NCBI GenBank assembly: GCA_049419605.1 | Contig: JBMSKF010000001.1 | Span: 1 to 64,000, forward strand | Direction of reading: 5' to 3' | DNA from: UBA970 sp049419605 | GTDB lineage: Bacteria > Bacillota_I > Bacilli_A > RFN20 > CAG-826 | Length of the DNA stretch: 64,000 nucleotides | In this document: one piece after another, positions 1 to 9,402 of the stretch | How positions within the stretch are numbered: the first letter of the stretch is position 1 | How the letters are laid out: the number at the start of each line of letters is the position of its first letter | Translations under genes and position numbers: made by a program | Notes under the pieces: model-generated | Seen by the model: only the letters and a program-made list of their open reading frames with translations | Database searches by the model: none | What the model was told of the DNA's origin: nothing

Positions 1-42
1 GTATCTTCGGATACTGGATATAGATTCGCATTCGTCGTTTAG
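1..42 (+). CDS. Possible 3' end of an upstream gene (partial)
   Basis: Frame 1 is open from the window edge to a TAG at 40-42, giving a 13-residue tail (VSSDTGYRFAFVV). An open stretch this short is expected often by chance, so this is only a candidate C-terminus of the gene before rny. The same bases can form a GTATC-TTCG-GATAC hairpin. The tail does not look like the acidic RecA C-terminus often found before rny in Bacilli. Confidence 0.2.
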   Translation, partial: VSSDTGYRFAFVV

Positions 43-149
43 AAACTTAACCAGGTCAAAACCTGATAAAAGCAACATATTATTCATTAATTTAAACGAA
101 GTTTTGTGATTTTTTTATACCAACACAATTGAAAGGGGCATCACTCGTC

Positions 150-182
150 ATGATGTTTCCATTATTGAAAGGAGACGTTTAA
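150..182 (+). CDS. Putative 10-codon leader peptide upstream of rny
   Basis: A Shine-Dalgarno-like GAAAGGGG at 131-138 precedes ATGATG at 150. The frame encodes MMFPLLKGDV and stops at TAA 180-182, one base before the rny ATG at 184. The rny Shine-Dalgarno (AAAGGAG, 168-174) lies inside this small frame, so its translation would pass over the rny initiation site and could couple or gate RNase Y synthesis. No homologue is recognised; it may be a chance ORF. Confidence 0.3.
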   Translation: MMFPLLKGDV

Positions 183-183
183 T

Positions 184-1749
184 ATGGTCGATATTTCGAT
201 TTTAATTTTGTTATCCATTCTTGCGTTAATTGTTGGAGTTATTCTGGGGATTCTGATTTATTTTAGTTTGCCAATCTTTCGGGCTAAAGAAGCGACTAAA
301 AAAGCATCAAAGTTGATTAAAGATGCTGAAATCAAAGCAGATCACATCGTAAAAAATGCCCAACTTGATGCGAAACAAACTGTGTATGAATTGAAACAAG
401 AAGCCGATAAGGAAATTAAAGAAAGAAAACAAGAAGTCAATACCTTTGAAAATAAGTTGTTCAATCGGGAACAAAGCATTGACCGTCGTGATCAAGCTTT
501 AATGCAAAAAGAGAAAAATCTTGAAGAAAAGATTGAACTTCAACAAAAACGGATGAAAGAAATTGAAAGAAAAGAAGAAGTCCTTCAATTAAAGTTAGAT
601 TCCATCATCCATGAACTTGAAAAAGTTTCTGGTATGTCCTCCCAAGAAGCAAAAACGGAAATTCTTAATCGTGTTGAAGCAAAATTGAGTAAAGAAATTG
701 CCAGTTTAATTAAAAATCGTGAACAAGAAGCGAAAGAACAAGCCCAAACGATTGCCAATGAAATTCTAGGCATGACTTTGAACCGTTATGCTCAAGACTT
801 CGTGACTGAACGAACTGTCTCAGTGGTGAATTTACCTAGTGATGAAATGAAGGGGCGTATTATCGGTCGTGAAGGTCGTAATATTCGGTCTCTTGAACAA
901 GCGCTTGGTGTTGATTTAATTATTGATGACACGCCTGAAGTCATTACCGTGAGCTGTTTTGATCCTATTCGCCGTGAGACCGCTAAGCGCACCTTAGAAA
1001 TCTTATTAAAAGATGGCCGAATTCAACCTTCAAGAATTGAAGAAGTAGCGGCTAAAGTGAAAAGTGAACTTGGTGAAATTATGCACAAAGCAGGGCAAGA
1101 AGCTGCTTTCCGTTTAGGTTTAGGCAATATACATCCTGAATTATTAGACTTAGTTGGTAGATTAAGATACCGTACTTCCTATGGGCAAAATGCCTATGAT
1201 CACTCCATTGAAGTTGCAAAACTTTGTGGCATCATGGCTGCTGAAATGGGCATCGACCAAAACTTAGCCAAACGGGCAGGATTACTCCATGACGTTGGCA
1301 AGGCAATTGATTTTGAAATGGAAGGAAGTCACGTGGAACTAGGTGCAAGATTTGCACGTAAATACAATGAACCTGATGTCGTGATTAATGCGATTGAATC
1401 TCACCATGGTGATACAGAAATTAAATACGTCATTTCACACCTCGTCATTGCGGCGGATACCTTATCTGCAGCTAGACCTGGAGCACGTAGTGAAACATTA
1501 GAAACCTATGTGAAACGATTAGAACAATTAGAAAATATTTGTAAATCCTATGAAGGCGTTGCCCAAAGCTATGCCATGCAATCAGGTCGAGAAGTTAGAA
1601 TCATGGTCGTTCCAGATAAAGTTGATGATGCCACTGCAGTCAAATTAGCGAGAGATATTAAAGATCGAATTGAAGCAGAAATGACCTATCCTGGTCAAAT
1701 TAAAGTATCCGTGATTCGAGAATATCGCGCGATTGAAACTGCAAAATAA
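184..1749 (+). CDS. rny: Ribonuclease Y
   Basis: Membrane-anchored endoribonuclease that starts decay of many mRNAs in Gram-positive bacteria. The 521 residues show an N-terminal transmembrane helix (about 5-28), a long charged coiled coil (about 35-190), a KH RNA-binding domain with GRIIGREGRNIR (about 220), and an HD domain with LLHDVGKAID (about 368) supplying metal ligands. Length and order are typical of the family. A good Shine-Dalgarno (AAAGGAG) lies 9 bases before the ATG. It heads a same-strand series with ymdB, miaB and ymcA, and YmcA belongs to the complex that modulates RNase Y in Bacillus subtilis. Confidence 0.97.
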   Translation: MVDISILILLSILALIVGVILGILIYFSLPIFRAKEATKKASKLIKDAEIKADHIVKNAQLDAKQTVYELKQEADKEIKERKQEVNTFENKLFNREQSIDRRDQALMQKEKNLEEKIELQQKRMKEIERKEEVLQLKLDSIIHELEKVSGMSSQEAKTEILNRVEAKLSKEIASLIKNREQEAKEQAQTIANEILGMTLNRYAQDFVTERTVSVVNLPSDEMKGRIIGREGRNIRSLEQALGVDLIIDDTPEVITVSCFDPIRRETAKRTLEILLKDGRIQPSRIEEVAAKVKSELGEIMHKAGQEAAFRLGLGNIHPELLDLVGRLRYRTSYGQNAYDHSIEVAKLCGIMAAEMGIDQNLAKRAGLLHDVGKAIDFEMEGSHVELGARFARKYNEPDVVINAIESHHGDTEIKYVISHLVIAADTLSAARPGARSETLETYVKRLEQLENICKSYEGVAQSYAMQSGREVRIMVVPDKVDDATAVKLARDIKDRIEAEMTYPGQIKVSVIREYRAIETAK

Positions 1750-1755
1750 TTGACA

Positions 1756-2541
1756 ATGAAGTGGCTTTTTATTGGTGATATTGTTGGTAGTTTTGGTCGC
1801 TTAATGGTGGCCAAGCATTTACCCAAACTCAAACAAAGTCTTGGTTTAGATTTTGTAATTGCCAATGCTGAAAATGCTAGTCATGGTAAAGGATTAATGC
1901 GGAAGCATTATGAAGAACTTTTAGCTAGTGGGATTGATGTGATGACGTTAGGAAATCATTACAATGCCAAAGGCGAAATTAGAGATTACTTGGATCAAAC
2001 TGTGAGTTTAGTTCGCCCTTTGAATTTAAAACACCCCTATCCTGGTGTCGGTACGCTGGTTTTTAAAGTGCAAAACACGACCATTCGCGTGACGAATATT
2101 TTAGGACAAGCCTTTATGAATGAAGAGGTGCACAATCCCTTTGATGCATTACAAACCGTACTCGATCAATCCACGCCAACAGATTTACATATCGTTGATT
2201 TTCACGCAGAGGCAACGGGTGAAAAATACGCGATGGGATATGCATTTGCAGGTAAGATTACTGCATTATTTGGCACCCACACTCATGTCCAGACGAATGA
2301 TTTAAGATTATTAAATCAAGCAACTTTATATTTATCAGACGTAGGTATGACTGGCCCATATAACGGGATTCTAGGTGTTAAAAAAGAAAACATCATCCAA
2401 CGTCTATGGAAACAAGAAAAGACAGTTTATGAATTAGCTGAAGATGGTGAAAGTGTTCTGTCAGGAGTCTACGTTGAAACTAACGCTCAAGGTTTACCAA
2501 TTGCATTTCAAACGATCCATATAACAGATAAGGTAAAATAA
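1756..2541 (+). CDS. ymdB: YmdB-type metallophosphoesterase
   Basis: TIGR00282-family phosphodiesterase; Bacillus YmdB hydrolyses cyclic nucleotides and influences biofilm and motility decisions. The 261 residues keep the metal-site motifs: LFIGDIVG at the N-terminus, NAEN (about 38), GNH (about 65), DFHAEATGEK (about 148) and GTHTHVQT (about 175). A TTG at 1750 would add two residues, but the ATG at 1756 gives the usual MKWLFIGD start. There is no Shine-Dalgarno and the ATG lies 6 bases after the rny stop, so translational coupling is likely. The rny-ymdB order matches Bacillus. Confidence 0.93.
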   Translation: MKWLFIGDIVGSFGRLMVAKHLPKLKQSLGLDFVIANAENASHGKGLMRKHYEELLASGIDVMTLGNHYNAKGEIRDYLDQTVSLVRPLNLKHPYPGVGTLVFKVQNTTIRVTNILGQAFMNEEVHNPFDALQTVLDQSTPTDLHIVDFHAEATGEKYAMGYAFAGKITALFGTHTHVQTNDLRLLNQATLYLSDVGMTGPYNGILGVKKENIIQRLWKQEKTVYELAEDGESVLSGVYVETNAQGLPIAFQTIHITDKVK

Positions 2542-2545
2542 TTTT

Positions 2546-4000
2546 ATGGCTGAACAAAAATTAAATATTACTGAAAAACCAGATCTTGATAAAGCACGTT
2601 CTCGCGTTAGACAAGAAATTCCTGTTGTAAGAGACGAGATCGTTGTTCCTGAACGATTGATTCAATTTGCACAAGGCAAAAAATACTTCATCCGTACCTA
2701 TGGTTGTCAGGCTAACGTTCGCGATGAAGAAAATATGAGAGGACTACTCGAACTGACTGGTTTTACATCTGTTGATGATGAAAAACTAGCTGATTTTGTC
2801 ATCATTAATACTTGTGCAATTCGAGAAAATGCTGAAGATAAAGTCTTTGGTGAATTAGGGATTCTCAAAGGTCTAAAGGCCATCAAACCGGACATGTTAA
2901 TTGCTGTCAGTGGATGCATGGTTCAACAAACGCATATTGTTGATACCATTACCCAAAAATATCGTCACGTTGATTTGATGTTTGGTACGCACAACATTCA
3001 TCACTTATTAGAGCTTCTTGATGAAACCATCACCAAAAAGACACGCGTGGTCAATGTTCCATCCAAATATGGTGAAATTGTAGAAAACATGCCGTCAAAA
3101 AGAAATCATCGTTTTAAAGCATTTGTGAATATTATGTTCGGTTGTGACAAGTTTTGCACCTACTGTATCGTTCCCTATACACGTGGTAAAGAACGTTCAC
3201 GTTTAATGGATGATGTCATCAAAGAATGCAAAGAACTCGTTGAACTAGGTTACCAAGAAATCACACTAGTTGGTCAAAATGTTAATTCTTACGGAAAAGA
3301 TTTCAAAAATGGAACCACCTTCGCTCAATTACTTGAGGCTGTTGCATTAACAGGAATTCCTCGTTTAAGATTTATGACGTCGCATCCTTGGGATTTCACC
3401 GATGAAATGCTTGATATGATTGCAAAGTACGACAACATTATGAACCATATCCATCTACCATTTCAGGCTGGAGATGACATGATTTTAAGATTAATGGCCC
3501 GCCGTTATACTGTCGCTTCTTATTTGGATTTGGTAAAGAAAATGCAAACAAAAATTCCTCAAGTCACATTGACTACGGATATTATTGTTGGTTTCCCAAA
3601 TGAAACAGAAGCGCAATTTCAAGGAACATTAGATTTAGTTGAAAAAGTTAAATTTGATGCAACCTATACTTTCATTTATTCACCTAGAAAAGGAACCCCT
3701 GCTCATAAAATGCTAGATAATGTTCCGTATGAAGAAAAACAAAAGCGATTCTATCGCCTCAAGGAACTTGTTGATCGCATTGCTAAGGAAAAATCAGATA
3801 CGATGGTTGGACAAACCTATACCGTCCTTGTGGATGGTGTCAGTAAAAATAATCCCGAAAAATTGTCTGCTTATACAGAAAGCAATAAACTTGTACACTT
3901 TAAAGGCGATGCTTCTTTAGCAGGTAAACTTGTCCGTGTTAGAATTGATGAAGCGAATACATATACTTTATTTGGTACCTTGATTGATGACCAAGCTTGA
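2546..4000 (+). CDS. miaB: tRNA-2-methylthio-N6-dimethylallyladenosine synthase MiaB
   Basis: Radical-SAM methylthiotransferase that adds a methylthio group to i6A37 of tRNAs reading UNN codons. The 484 residues contain the N-terminal MTTase domain (RTYGCQAN near residue 52, further cysteines at TCAI and SGCM), the radical-SAM CxxxCxxC in CDKFCTYCIVPYTRG (about 203), and a C-terminal TRAM domain. It starts 4 bases after the ymdB stop with only a weak AGG upstream. Its partner miaA, which makes the i6A substrate, is at 8533 in the same gene series. Confidence 0.97.
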   Translation: MAEQKLNITEKPDLDKARSRVRQEIPVVRDEIVVPERLIQFAQGKKYFIRTYGCQANVRDEENMRGLLELTGFTSVDDEKLADFVIINTCAIRENAEDKVFGELGILKGLKAIKPDMLIAVSGCMVQQTHIVDTITQKYRHVDLMFGTHNIHHLLELLDETITKKTRVVNVPSKYGEIVENMPSKRNHRFKAFVNIMFGCDKFCTYCIVPYTRGKERSRLMDDVIKECKELVELGYQEITLVGQNVNSYGKDFKNGTTFAQLLEAVALTGIPRLRFMTSHPWDFTDEMLDMIAKYDNIMNHIHLPFQAGDDMILRLMARRYTVASYLDLVKKMQTKIPQVTLTTDIIVGFPNETEAQFQGTLDLVEKVKFDATYTFIYSPRKGTPAHKMLDNVPYEEKQKRFYRLKELVDRIAKEKSDTMVGQTYTVLVDGVSKNNPEKLSAYTESNKLVHFKGDASLAGKLVRVRIDEANTYTLFGTLIDDQA

Positions 4001-4298
4001 TGCTTTAATGGATCGTTTGGCGAATGCCCTTCAAGATTTACCCGAAGTAAAACAATTTTTTGCATTAAGAGAACAAATTCTAAAGGATCCCTTTTTAAAT
4101 GAACAACAAGTGCAAATGAAGCATCATCAAAAATTAATGATGAAGCATTTAAGCGAGCAAGAAATTTACCAAACCCATCAATCTGCTTACCGCCAACATC
4201 AACAAGCTTTTGATGAACATCCCCTTGTGCAAAACTATGTGACGTTAAAAGAACAACTTTCTCCATTATTAAACGAACTTCAAGCGATTATTGAATAG
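3987..4298 (+). CDS. ymcA: YmcA/RicA, RNase Y-modulating protein
   Basis: Small helical protein of the YlbF/YmcA family. In B. subtilis, YmcA, YlbF and YaaT form a complex that adjusts RNase Y-dependent mRNA maturation. The position directly after miaB is the same as in Bacillus and supports the YmcA assignment. The chosen ATG at 3987 overlaps the miaB stop by 14 bases; a TTG at 3984 and an ATG at 4008 are alternatives. It has 103 residues, is Gln/His-rich, is shorter than the B. subtilis protein and contains no cysteine, so Fe-S ligation through this subunit looks unlikely here. Confidence 0.75.
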   Translation: MTKLDALMDRLANALQDLPEVKQFFALREQILKDPFLNEQQVQMKHHQKLMMKHLSEQEIYQTHQSAYRQHQQAFDEHPLVQNYVTLKEQLSPLLNELQAIIE

Positions 4299-4324
4299 GC
4301 ATTTCATCGCCTTTTTGGTATGAT
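4296..4324 (+). promoter_or_regulatory. Promoter of mutS
   Basis: TAGGCA (4296-4301), a 17-base spacer and TATGAT (4319-4324) with an extended TGG in front. The predicted start is about 8 bases before the mutS ATG at 4340, so the leader is very short and has no Shine-Dalgarno. Confidence 0.5.
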
Positions 4325-4339
4325 AAATTCATCCTTAAT

Positions 4340-6820
4340 ATGAAGAAAACTTCGGCACCTTATACCCCAATGATGATGCAGTACTTGCAAATCAAATCGC
4401 AGTACCCTGACACTTTAATTTTCTTTCGCCTAGGTGATTTTTATGAGTTATTTTTTGAAGATGCTAAAATCGCCTCTAGAGAATTATCTTTAGTACTAAC
4501 AGGAAAAAGTGCGGGACAAGAAGAACGCGTTCCGATGTGTGGCATTCCTTATCATGCTTATAAAAGTTACTTAAAAAAACTCATTGATAAAGGATATCGA
4601 GTTGGTATCGTCGAGCAATTGGAAGATGCCAGCGTTGCAAAAGGTTTAGTTCAACGGGATGTCACGCAAATTTACACCCCAGGATCATATATCGATGAAC
4701 AGCAAATTGCTCACAATTTTTTAGTTGCAATCCACGATGATTCGCTCCGATACTGGATTATCTTTGGGGATATTAGCACGGGAGAAGTCTTTAGTGATTT
4801 TGTTGAAAAAGATACCCAAATCCTATTAGGTTATTTACAAAAAATTTCCACCCATGAAGTGGTGATGCATCCAGAAGTTGCTGCCAATATAGGACCCTCT
4901 ATTCAAGCTTTAGGGATGGCGGTTGTAACCATTAACCCAAATTCAGAAAATCAAAATCCTGAACAACATACCTATCAACTTTGGTTGCAATATGTCCAAT
5001 TATCCTTGAAAAAGTCAATGCCGTTTGTCAAACCATTTCAAGCTCTTTATCAAGAAAAATCAATGAAAATTGATGCAGTTTCATTAGCCAATCTTGAAGT
5101 ATTACAATCTTTAAAAACACAAAGTATTCAAGGTTCACTTTACTGGGTGCTTGATCAAACCACGACGCCCATGGGTTCAAGGTTACTCAAGCAATGGTTA
5201 ATGCGTCCAAGTGCTCATCTACCGACAATCACCATGCGCCATCAAATGGTAAAAACTTTGATGAATGAGTTTTTAACCCTTGAAAGCTTACGCGAAATAT
5301 TAAAATCCATTTATGATATCCCAAGAATAATTTCCAAACTCCATTTAAAACAATTGAATGCCCGGGATCTGATTGCCTTAAAAAAATCATTAGAACCCAT
5401 CACAGAAATCAAAAAACTCTTACAGACATTAAACGATTCACTTTCTCAATCGCTTCATCAGTCTCTTCCTTTATTTCCCGATCTCATTCAATTGATTACC
5501 GAAGCAATACAAGAAGAACCTCCCGTTACTTTAAAAGAAGGTGGACTCATTAAAGTCGGATTTAATGCTGAATTAGATCATTGGATTACCTTAGCAAAAG
5601 GTGGGAAAAAAGCATTAATTGAACTAGAACTAAAAGAAAGAGAACGTACTGGTATTAAGAATTTAAAAGTTGGATATAACCAAGTTTTTGGATATTATAT
5701 TGAAATTTCCAATGGCCAATTATCTTCCATCAAACCAGAATTTGAATATGAGCGTCGCCAGACGTTAGCAAATGGGGAGCGCTTTATTAATCGGTCATTA
5801 AAAGCTTTAGAAAGTCAATTACTTCAAGCCGAAGAGATGCAAAAAAAACTTGAAGAAACCATTTTTTTATCCATTGTTGCTAAAGTTGAACCATTCACTC
5901 AAAATCTACAAATCCTAGCAGCTCAACTTTCTGAACTTGATGTGATGACCACCTTTGCCACGGTCAGTCGGAACTTTCAGTTTGTTCAACCCACTTTTTC
6001 TGATGAACAAGTTTTTAATATTAAGCAAAGTCGTCATCCCATCATAGAAAAGGCATTAAAAAAATCAGTTTTTGTTCCCAATGATTTTTTGATGGACGCT
6101 TCCACAAATACTTTATTAATTACTGGTCCGAATATGGGTGGGAAATCGACTTATATGCGGCAAATTGCTTTGTTGATGATCATGGCACAAATCGGTTGTT
6201 TTGTTCCGGCATCCTCTGCTCATTTAATGTGGGTTGATGCGATATATACTCGAATCGGTGCTAGTGATGATTTAATGGGTGGGCAATCTACCTTCATGAT
6301 GGAAATGACCCAAACTGAATTTGCGCTCTCTCATGCAAGCGATCGTACGTTGTTAATATTCGATGAAATTGGAAGAGGCACTGCAACGTATGACGGCATG
6401 GCCCTTGCCCAATCCATTATTGAATTTGTGACGACGCAACTGAAAGCAAAAACTCTTTTTTCTACGCATTATCATGAACTAACGCAATTAGAAAAAACCT
6501 TACCCAATCTCAAAAACATTCATGTTGCGGTCCATGAAGAAAATGAAAAAGTAACTTTTTTATATCAAGTTAAACCTGGTTCGATGAGCCAGTCTTTTGG
6601 CATTCATGTAGCCCAACTTGCTCAGCTACCACCAAGCTTAATTAAGCGTGCTAAAACAATATTATCCACCTTAGAAAAGTCACAACCTATGGAAGTAAAG
6701 CCTATGAAAGAAGAAATCATTCATCCTCTGGTTAAAGCTTTGCAAGATATTGATCCCTTAAGTTTATCTCCGATGGAAGCGTTAGAATTATTAATTCGTT
6801 TAAAGAAAGATCATCGATAA
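4340..6820 (+). CDS. mutS: DNA mismatch repair ATPase MutS
   Basis: Recognises base mismatches and small loops and recruits MutL. The 826 residues include the mismatch-reading Phe-x-Glu (RLGDFYELF, about 30-38), the connector, lever and clamp domains, and the ABC-type ATPase with Walker A GPNMGGKST (about 596) and Walker B LLIFDEIGRGT (about 672). It is full-length for bacterial MutS1. The gene has its own promoter, ends 7 bases before mutL, and lacks a Shine-Dalgarno. Confidence 0.98.
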   Translation: MKKTSAPYTPMMMQYLQIKSQYPDTLIFFRLGDFYELFFEDAKIASRELSLVLTGKSAGQEERVPMCGIPYHAYKSYLKKLIDKGYRVGIVEQLEDASVAKGLVQRDVTQIYTPGSYIDEQQIAHNFLVAIHDDSLRYWIIFGDISTGEVFSDFVEKDTQILLGYLQKISTHEVVMHPEVAANIGPSIQALGMAVVTINPNSENQNPEQHTYQLWLQYVQLSLKKSMPFVKPFQALYQEKSMKIDAVSLANLEVLQSLKTQSIQGSLYWVLDQTTTPMGSRLLKQWLMRPSAHLPTITMRHQMVKTLMNEFLTLESLREILKSIYDIPRIISKLHLKQLNARDLIALKKSLEPITEIKKLLQTLNDSLSQSLHQSLPLFPDLIQLITEAIQEEPPVTLKEGGLIKVGFNAELDHWITLAKGGKKALIELELKERERTGIKNLKVGYNQVFGYYIEISNGQLSSIKPEFEYERRQTLANGERFINRSLKALESQLLQAEEMQKKLEETIFLSIVAKVEPFTQNLQILAAQLSELDVMTTFATVSRNFQFVQPTFSDEQVFNIKQSRHPIIEKALKKSVFVPNDFLMDASTNTLLITGPNMGGKSTYMRQIALLMIMAQIGCFVPASSAHLMWVDAIYTRIGASDDLMGGQSTFMMEMTQTEFALSHASDRTLLIFDEIGRGTATYDGMALAQSIIEFVTTQLKAKTLFSTHYHELTQLEKTLPNLKNIHVAVHEENEKVTFLYQVKPGSMSQSFGIHVAQLAQLPPSLIKRAKTILSTLEKSQPMEVKPMKEEIIHPLVKALQDIDPLSLSPMEALELLIRLKKDHR

Positions 6821-6827
6821 ATACAAT

Positions 6828-8531
6828 ATGGGTAAAATCAAAATCTTAGATTCTCAACTCAGTAACATGATTGCAGCAGGTGAGGTGGTTGAAAGACCCG
6901 CAAGTGCAATCAAAGAACTCATTGAAAACGCCATTGATGCTAGTGCAACAAGGATTGAAATCATCATTGAACACGCAGGTCGTATTCTAATGGAAGTTCG
7001 AGATAATGGAGATGGGATGGATCATGATGACTTATCCCATTCAATTCTTCGCCATGCTACAAGTAAAATTAAAGATGAGTATGATTTATTTCGGATTAAA
7101 ACACTTGGTTTCCGAGGTGAAGCATTGCCATCCATTGCCAGTGTTTCTCAATTAACGATTGAATCGTCCACCGGACAAGGACCTGGATACCAATTAAAAT
7201 CCATCGAGGATCAAGTAGAAATAACACCAATTTCTAGTCGAAAAGGAACATCGGTCAAGGTCGAGAATTTATTTTTTAATACGCCTGCTCGATTAAAATT
7301 TCTTAAAAATGATTACATTGAAACTGCAAATATTATCGACGTTGTCTCCAGAATTGCATTAGGCCATCCACAGATTGCTTTTAGTTTAGTGATCGATGGA
7401 AAAACCACTTTTGTAACAGACGGCCGTGGTGATGTTTTACAAGTGATTTCTCAAGTCTTTGGTTTAGCAACGGCAAAGCAATTAATTCCTTTTTCATTTT
7501 CATCTTTTGATGTGAAAATCCATGGATATTTAGGTTTACCAAGTTTAGCAAAAAGTCATCGTTATCATATGTACACTTTAGTCAATGGCCGCTCTGTTAT
7601 ATTACCTAAAATTAACCAAGCGCTTTTGGAAGCTTATCGACCCTATCTACCACCTGTTCGATACCCGTGGCTTTTTTTACATCTTCATGTTGATCCAAGT
7701 TTGGTGGATGTGAATGTTCATCCAACGAAGAAGGAAGTACGATTGTCAAAAGAGGATCAATTAAAAGTATCGATTATTCCTGCAATTAGAAACGTACTTT
7801 CCACTTTGAATTTATCTCTTAGTGAATCGATACCAGTGGATTCACAACCCATTCCAACCTCTCAGCAAATCCCATCCCAACAATCCGAATTAAAAGAACC
7901 AGATTCATCTCCAGATTGGATACCTTTAGCTTTTAATCAAGAAAAATCGATTCAACAATTAACGGCAGTTGCCCAACTCCATCTGACATATATTGTTTGC
8001 CACGATGAACAAGGAAGTATTTATTTAATTGATCAGCATGCTGCAGATGAAAGAATTCGATATGAACAACAATTGAATTTATTACAAGATAAGAAGTTTA
8101 TGGTCGCTCCTTTAGTACCAGTGATGGTAGACCTAAAACCTAGTGACGCTAAATTGCTAACGGAAGAACGCTTGGAATTACTTGCAACGATTGGTGTGGA
8201 ACTTACCCCATTTGGAGCCAATGTATACAAAGTTAATACCGTGCCAACTTGGGCTATTCATGATCCTCAAGTTTATGTCGAGGATTTATTAAAACAAGTA
8301 TTCGAAGAACCCACCATCGATCCTGATAAGTTACGATTGTATGCTTTAGCATCTAAGGCTTGTAAAACAAGTATTAAGGCGCAAGACGGTCTCACCTTAG
8401 AGGCGATGCAGGCCTTAGTTCAACGGTTATTAAAATGTCAATATCCCTATACTTGTCCTCATGGTCGCCCCACCATGATTCAATTTAGCAAAAGGCAATT
8501 AGAGGCGATGTTTAATCGGTCTGGTTTTTAA
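6828..8531 (+). CDS. mutL: DNA mismatch repair protein MutL
   Basis: GHKL ATPase that couples MutS to strand incision. N-terminal motifs ELIENAIDA, DNGDGMD and GFRGEALPSI are present. The C-terminal half carries the latent endonuclease motif DQHAADERIRYE (matching DQHAxxExxxxE) and the CPHGRPT motif near the end, so this MutL should nick DNA itself, as in bacteria without MutH. It has 567 residues. It starts 7 bases after mutS without a Shine-Dalgarno, and miaA follows after one base. Confidence 0.97.
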   Translation: MGKIKILDSQLSNMIAAGEVVERPASAIKELIENAIDASATRIEIIIEHAGRILMEVRDNGDGMDHDDLSHSILRHATSKIKDEYDLFRIKTLGFRGEALPSIASVSQLTIESSTGQGPGYQLKSIEDQVEITPISSRKGTSVKVENLFFNTPARLKFLKNDYIETANIIDVVSRIALGHPQIAFSLVIDGKTTFVTDGRGDVLQVISQVFGLATAKQLIPFSFSSFDVKIHGYLGLPSLAKSHRYHMYTLVNGRSVILPKINQALLEAYRPYLPPVRYPWLFLHLHVDPSLVDVNVHPTKKEVRLSKEDQLKVSIIPAIRNVLSTLNLSLSESIPVDSQPIPTSQQIPSQQSELKEPDSSPDWIPLAFNQEKSIQQLTAVAQLHLTYIVCHDEQGSIYLIDQHAADERIRYEQQLNLLQDKKFMVAPLVPVMVDLKPSDAKLLTEERLELLATIGVELTPFGANVYKVNTVPTWAIHDPQVYVEDLLKQVFEEPTIDPDKLRLYALASKACKTSIKAQDGLTLEAMQALVQRLLKCQYPYTCPHGRPTMIQFSKRQLEAMFNRSGF

Positions 8532-8532
8532 G

Positions 8533-9402
8533 ATGATTTATGTCATAGGTGGTCCTACAGGTTCTGGAAAAACTGCATTAGCGATTGCGTTAGCAAAGTC
8601 TTGGAATGCTCCGCTAATTAATGCAGATGCTTTTCAGATGTATCAAGAACTCAATATCGGTACAAATAAAGAACTTGATTTGATGAAACCATTAAAACCT
8701 TATTTATTTGATGAATTGTCGCCTAAGTCGTCGCTCTCCGTTGCAACTTATCAATTACGATTTCGAGAACTCATCAATCAATTATCGAAGCAACATGATC
8801 GTATAATCATGGTAGGTGGCACAGGTTTATATATCAAAGCAAGCTTGTATGATTTTGAATTTGCTCCCCAACTTGGCAAATTCGATGAATCGAAATATGA
8901 CGGATTAAACAATTTACAACTGCATCAATATTTAGCAAATTTAGATGTAGAAGCAAGTCAAAAAATTCATTTTCAAAATCGTCGACGTGTCTTGCGAGCA
9001 ATTAACATTCTAGAAACAACAGGTAAAACAAAAAGTGATCAAGAGAAATTGCAATCAAAAACGTTACTTTATCCCGCCACTTTCATTGGAATACTTCCGC
9101 AAAGAACATCATTATATGCTCAGTTAGAACATAGAGTCGACATCATGTTTAAAGAAGGTTTACTTCAAGAGGTTGAAAATCTCGTGCAAAAATATGGGAG
9201 TAATTTACAAGCTTTTCAGGCAATAGGATACAAGGAAACAATCGCGTATTTGCAAGAAAAAAAAAGTTTAGAACAAACCATCCAAGAGATAAAACAATCC
9301 ACAAAACGTTATGCTAAAAGACAGATTACTTATTTTAGTCACCAACTTCCAATGAAGTGGTATTCTCACTGGAAGGATGCTTTTGAGGAGCTCACAAGAT
9401 GA
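8533..9402 (+). CDS. miaA: tRNA dimethylallyltransferase MiaA
   Basis: Transfers the dimethylallyl group to A37 of tRNAs, the step before MiaB. It begins with the P-loop GPTGSGKTALA (residues 7-17) and has the family motifs DAFQMYQELNIGT and GGTGLYIKA (about 95). The length of 289 residues is slightly short but within range. The ATG lies one base after the mutL stop with no Shine-Dalgarno, so it probably depends on upstream translation. Its end overlaps the next gene by 4 bases (ATGA). Confidence 0.96.
   Translation: MIYVIGGPTGSGKTALAIALAKSWNAPLINADAFQMYQELNIGTNKELDLMKPLKPYLFDELSPKSSLSVATYQLRFRELINQLSKQHDRIIMVGGTGLYIKASLYDFEFAPQLGKFDESKYDGLNNLQLHQYLANLDVEASQKIHFQNRRRVLRAINILETTGKTKSDQEKLQSKTLLYPATFIGILPQRTSLYAQLEHRVDIMFKEGLLQEVENLVQKYGSNLQAFQAIGYKETIAYLQEKKSLEQTIQEIKQSTKRYAKRQITYFSHQLPMKWYSHWKDAFEELTR

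Noticed and set aside
30..110. SRP RNA-like ACCAGGTC...AGCAACA upstream of rny
   Set aside because: The GNRA-type tetraloop and the usual internal-loop sequence are absent, so it is not annotated as ffs; a covariance search would decide.
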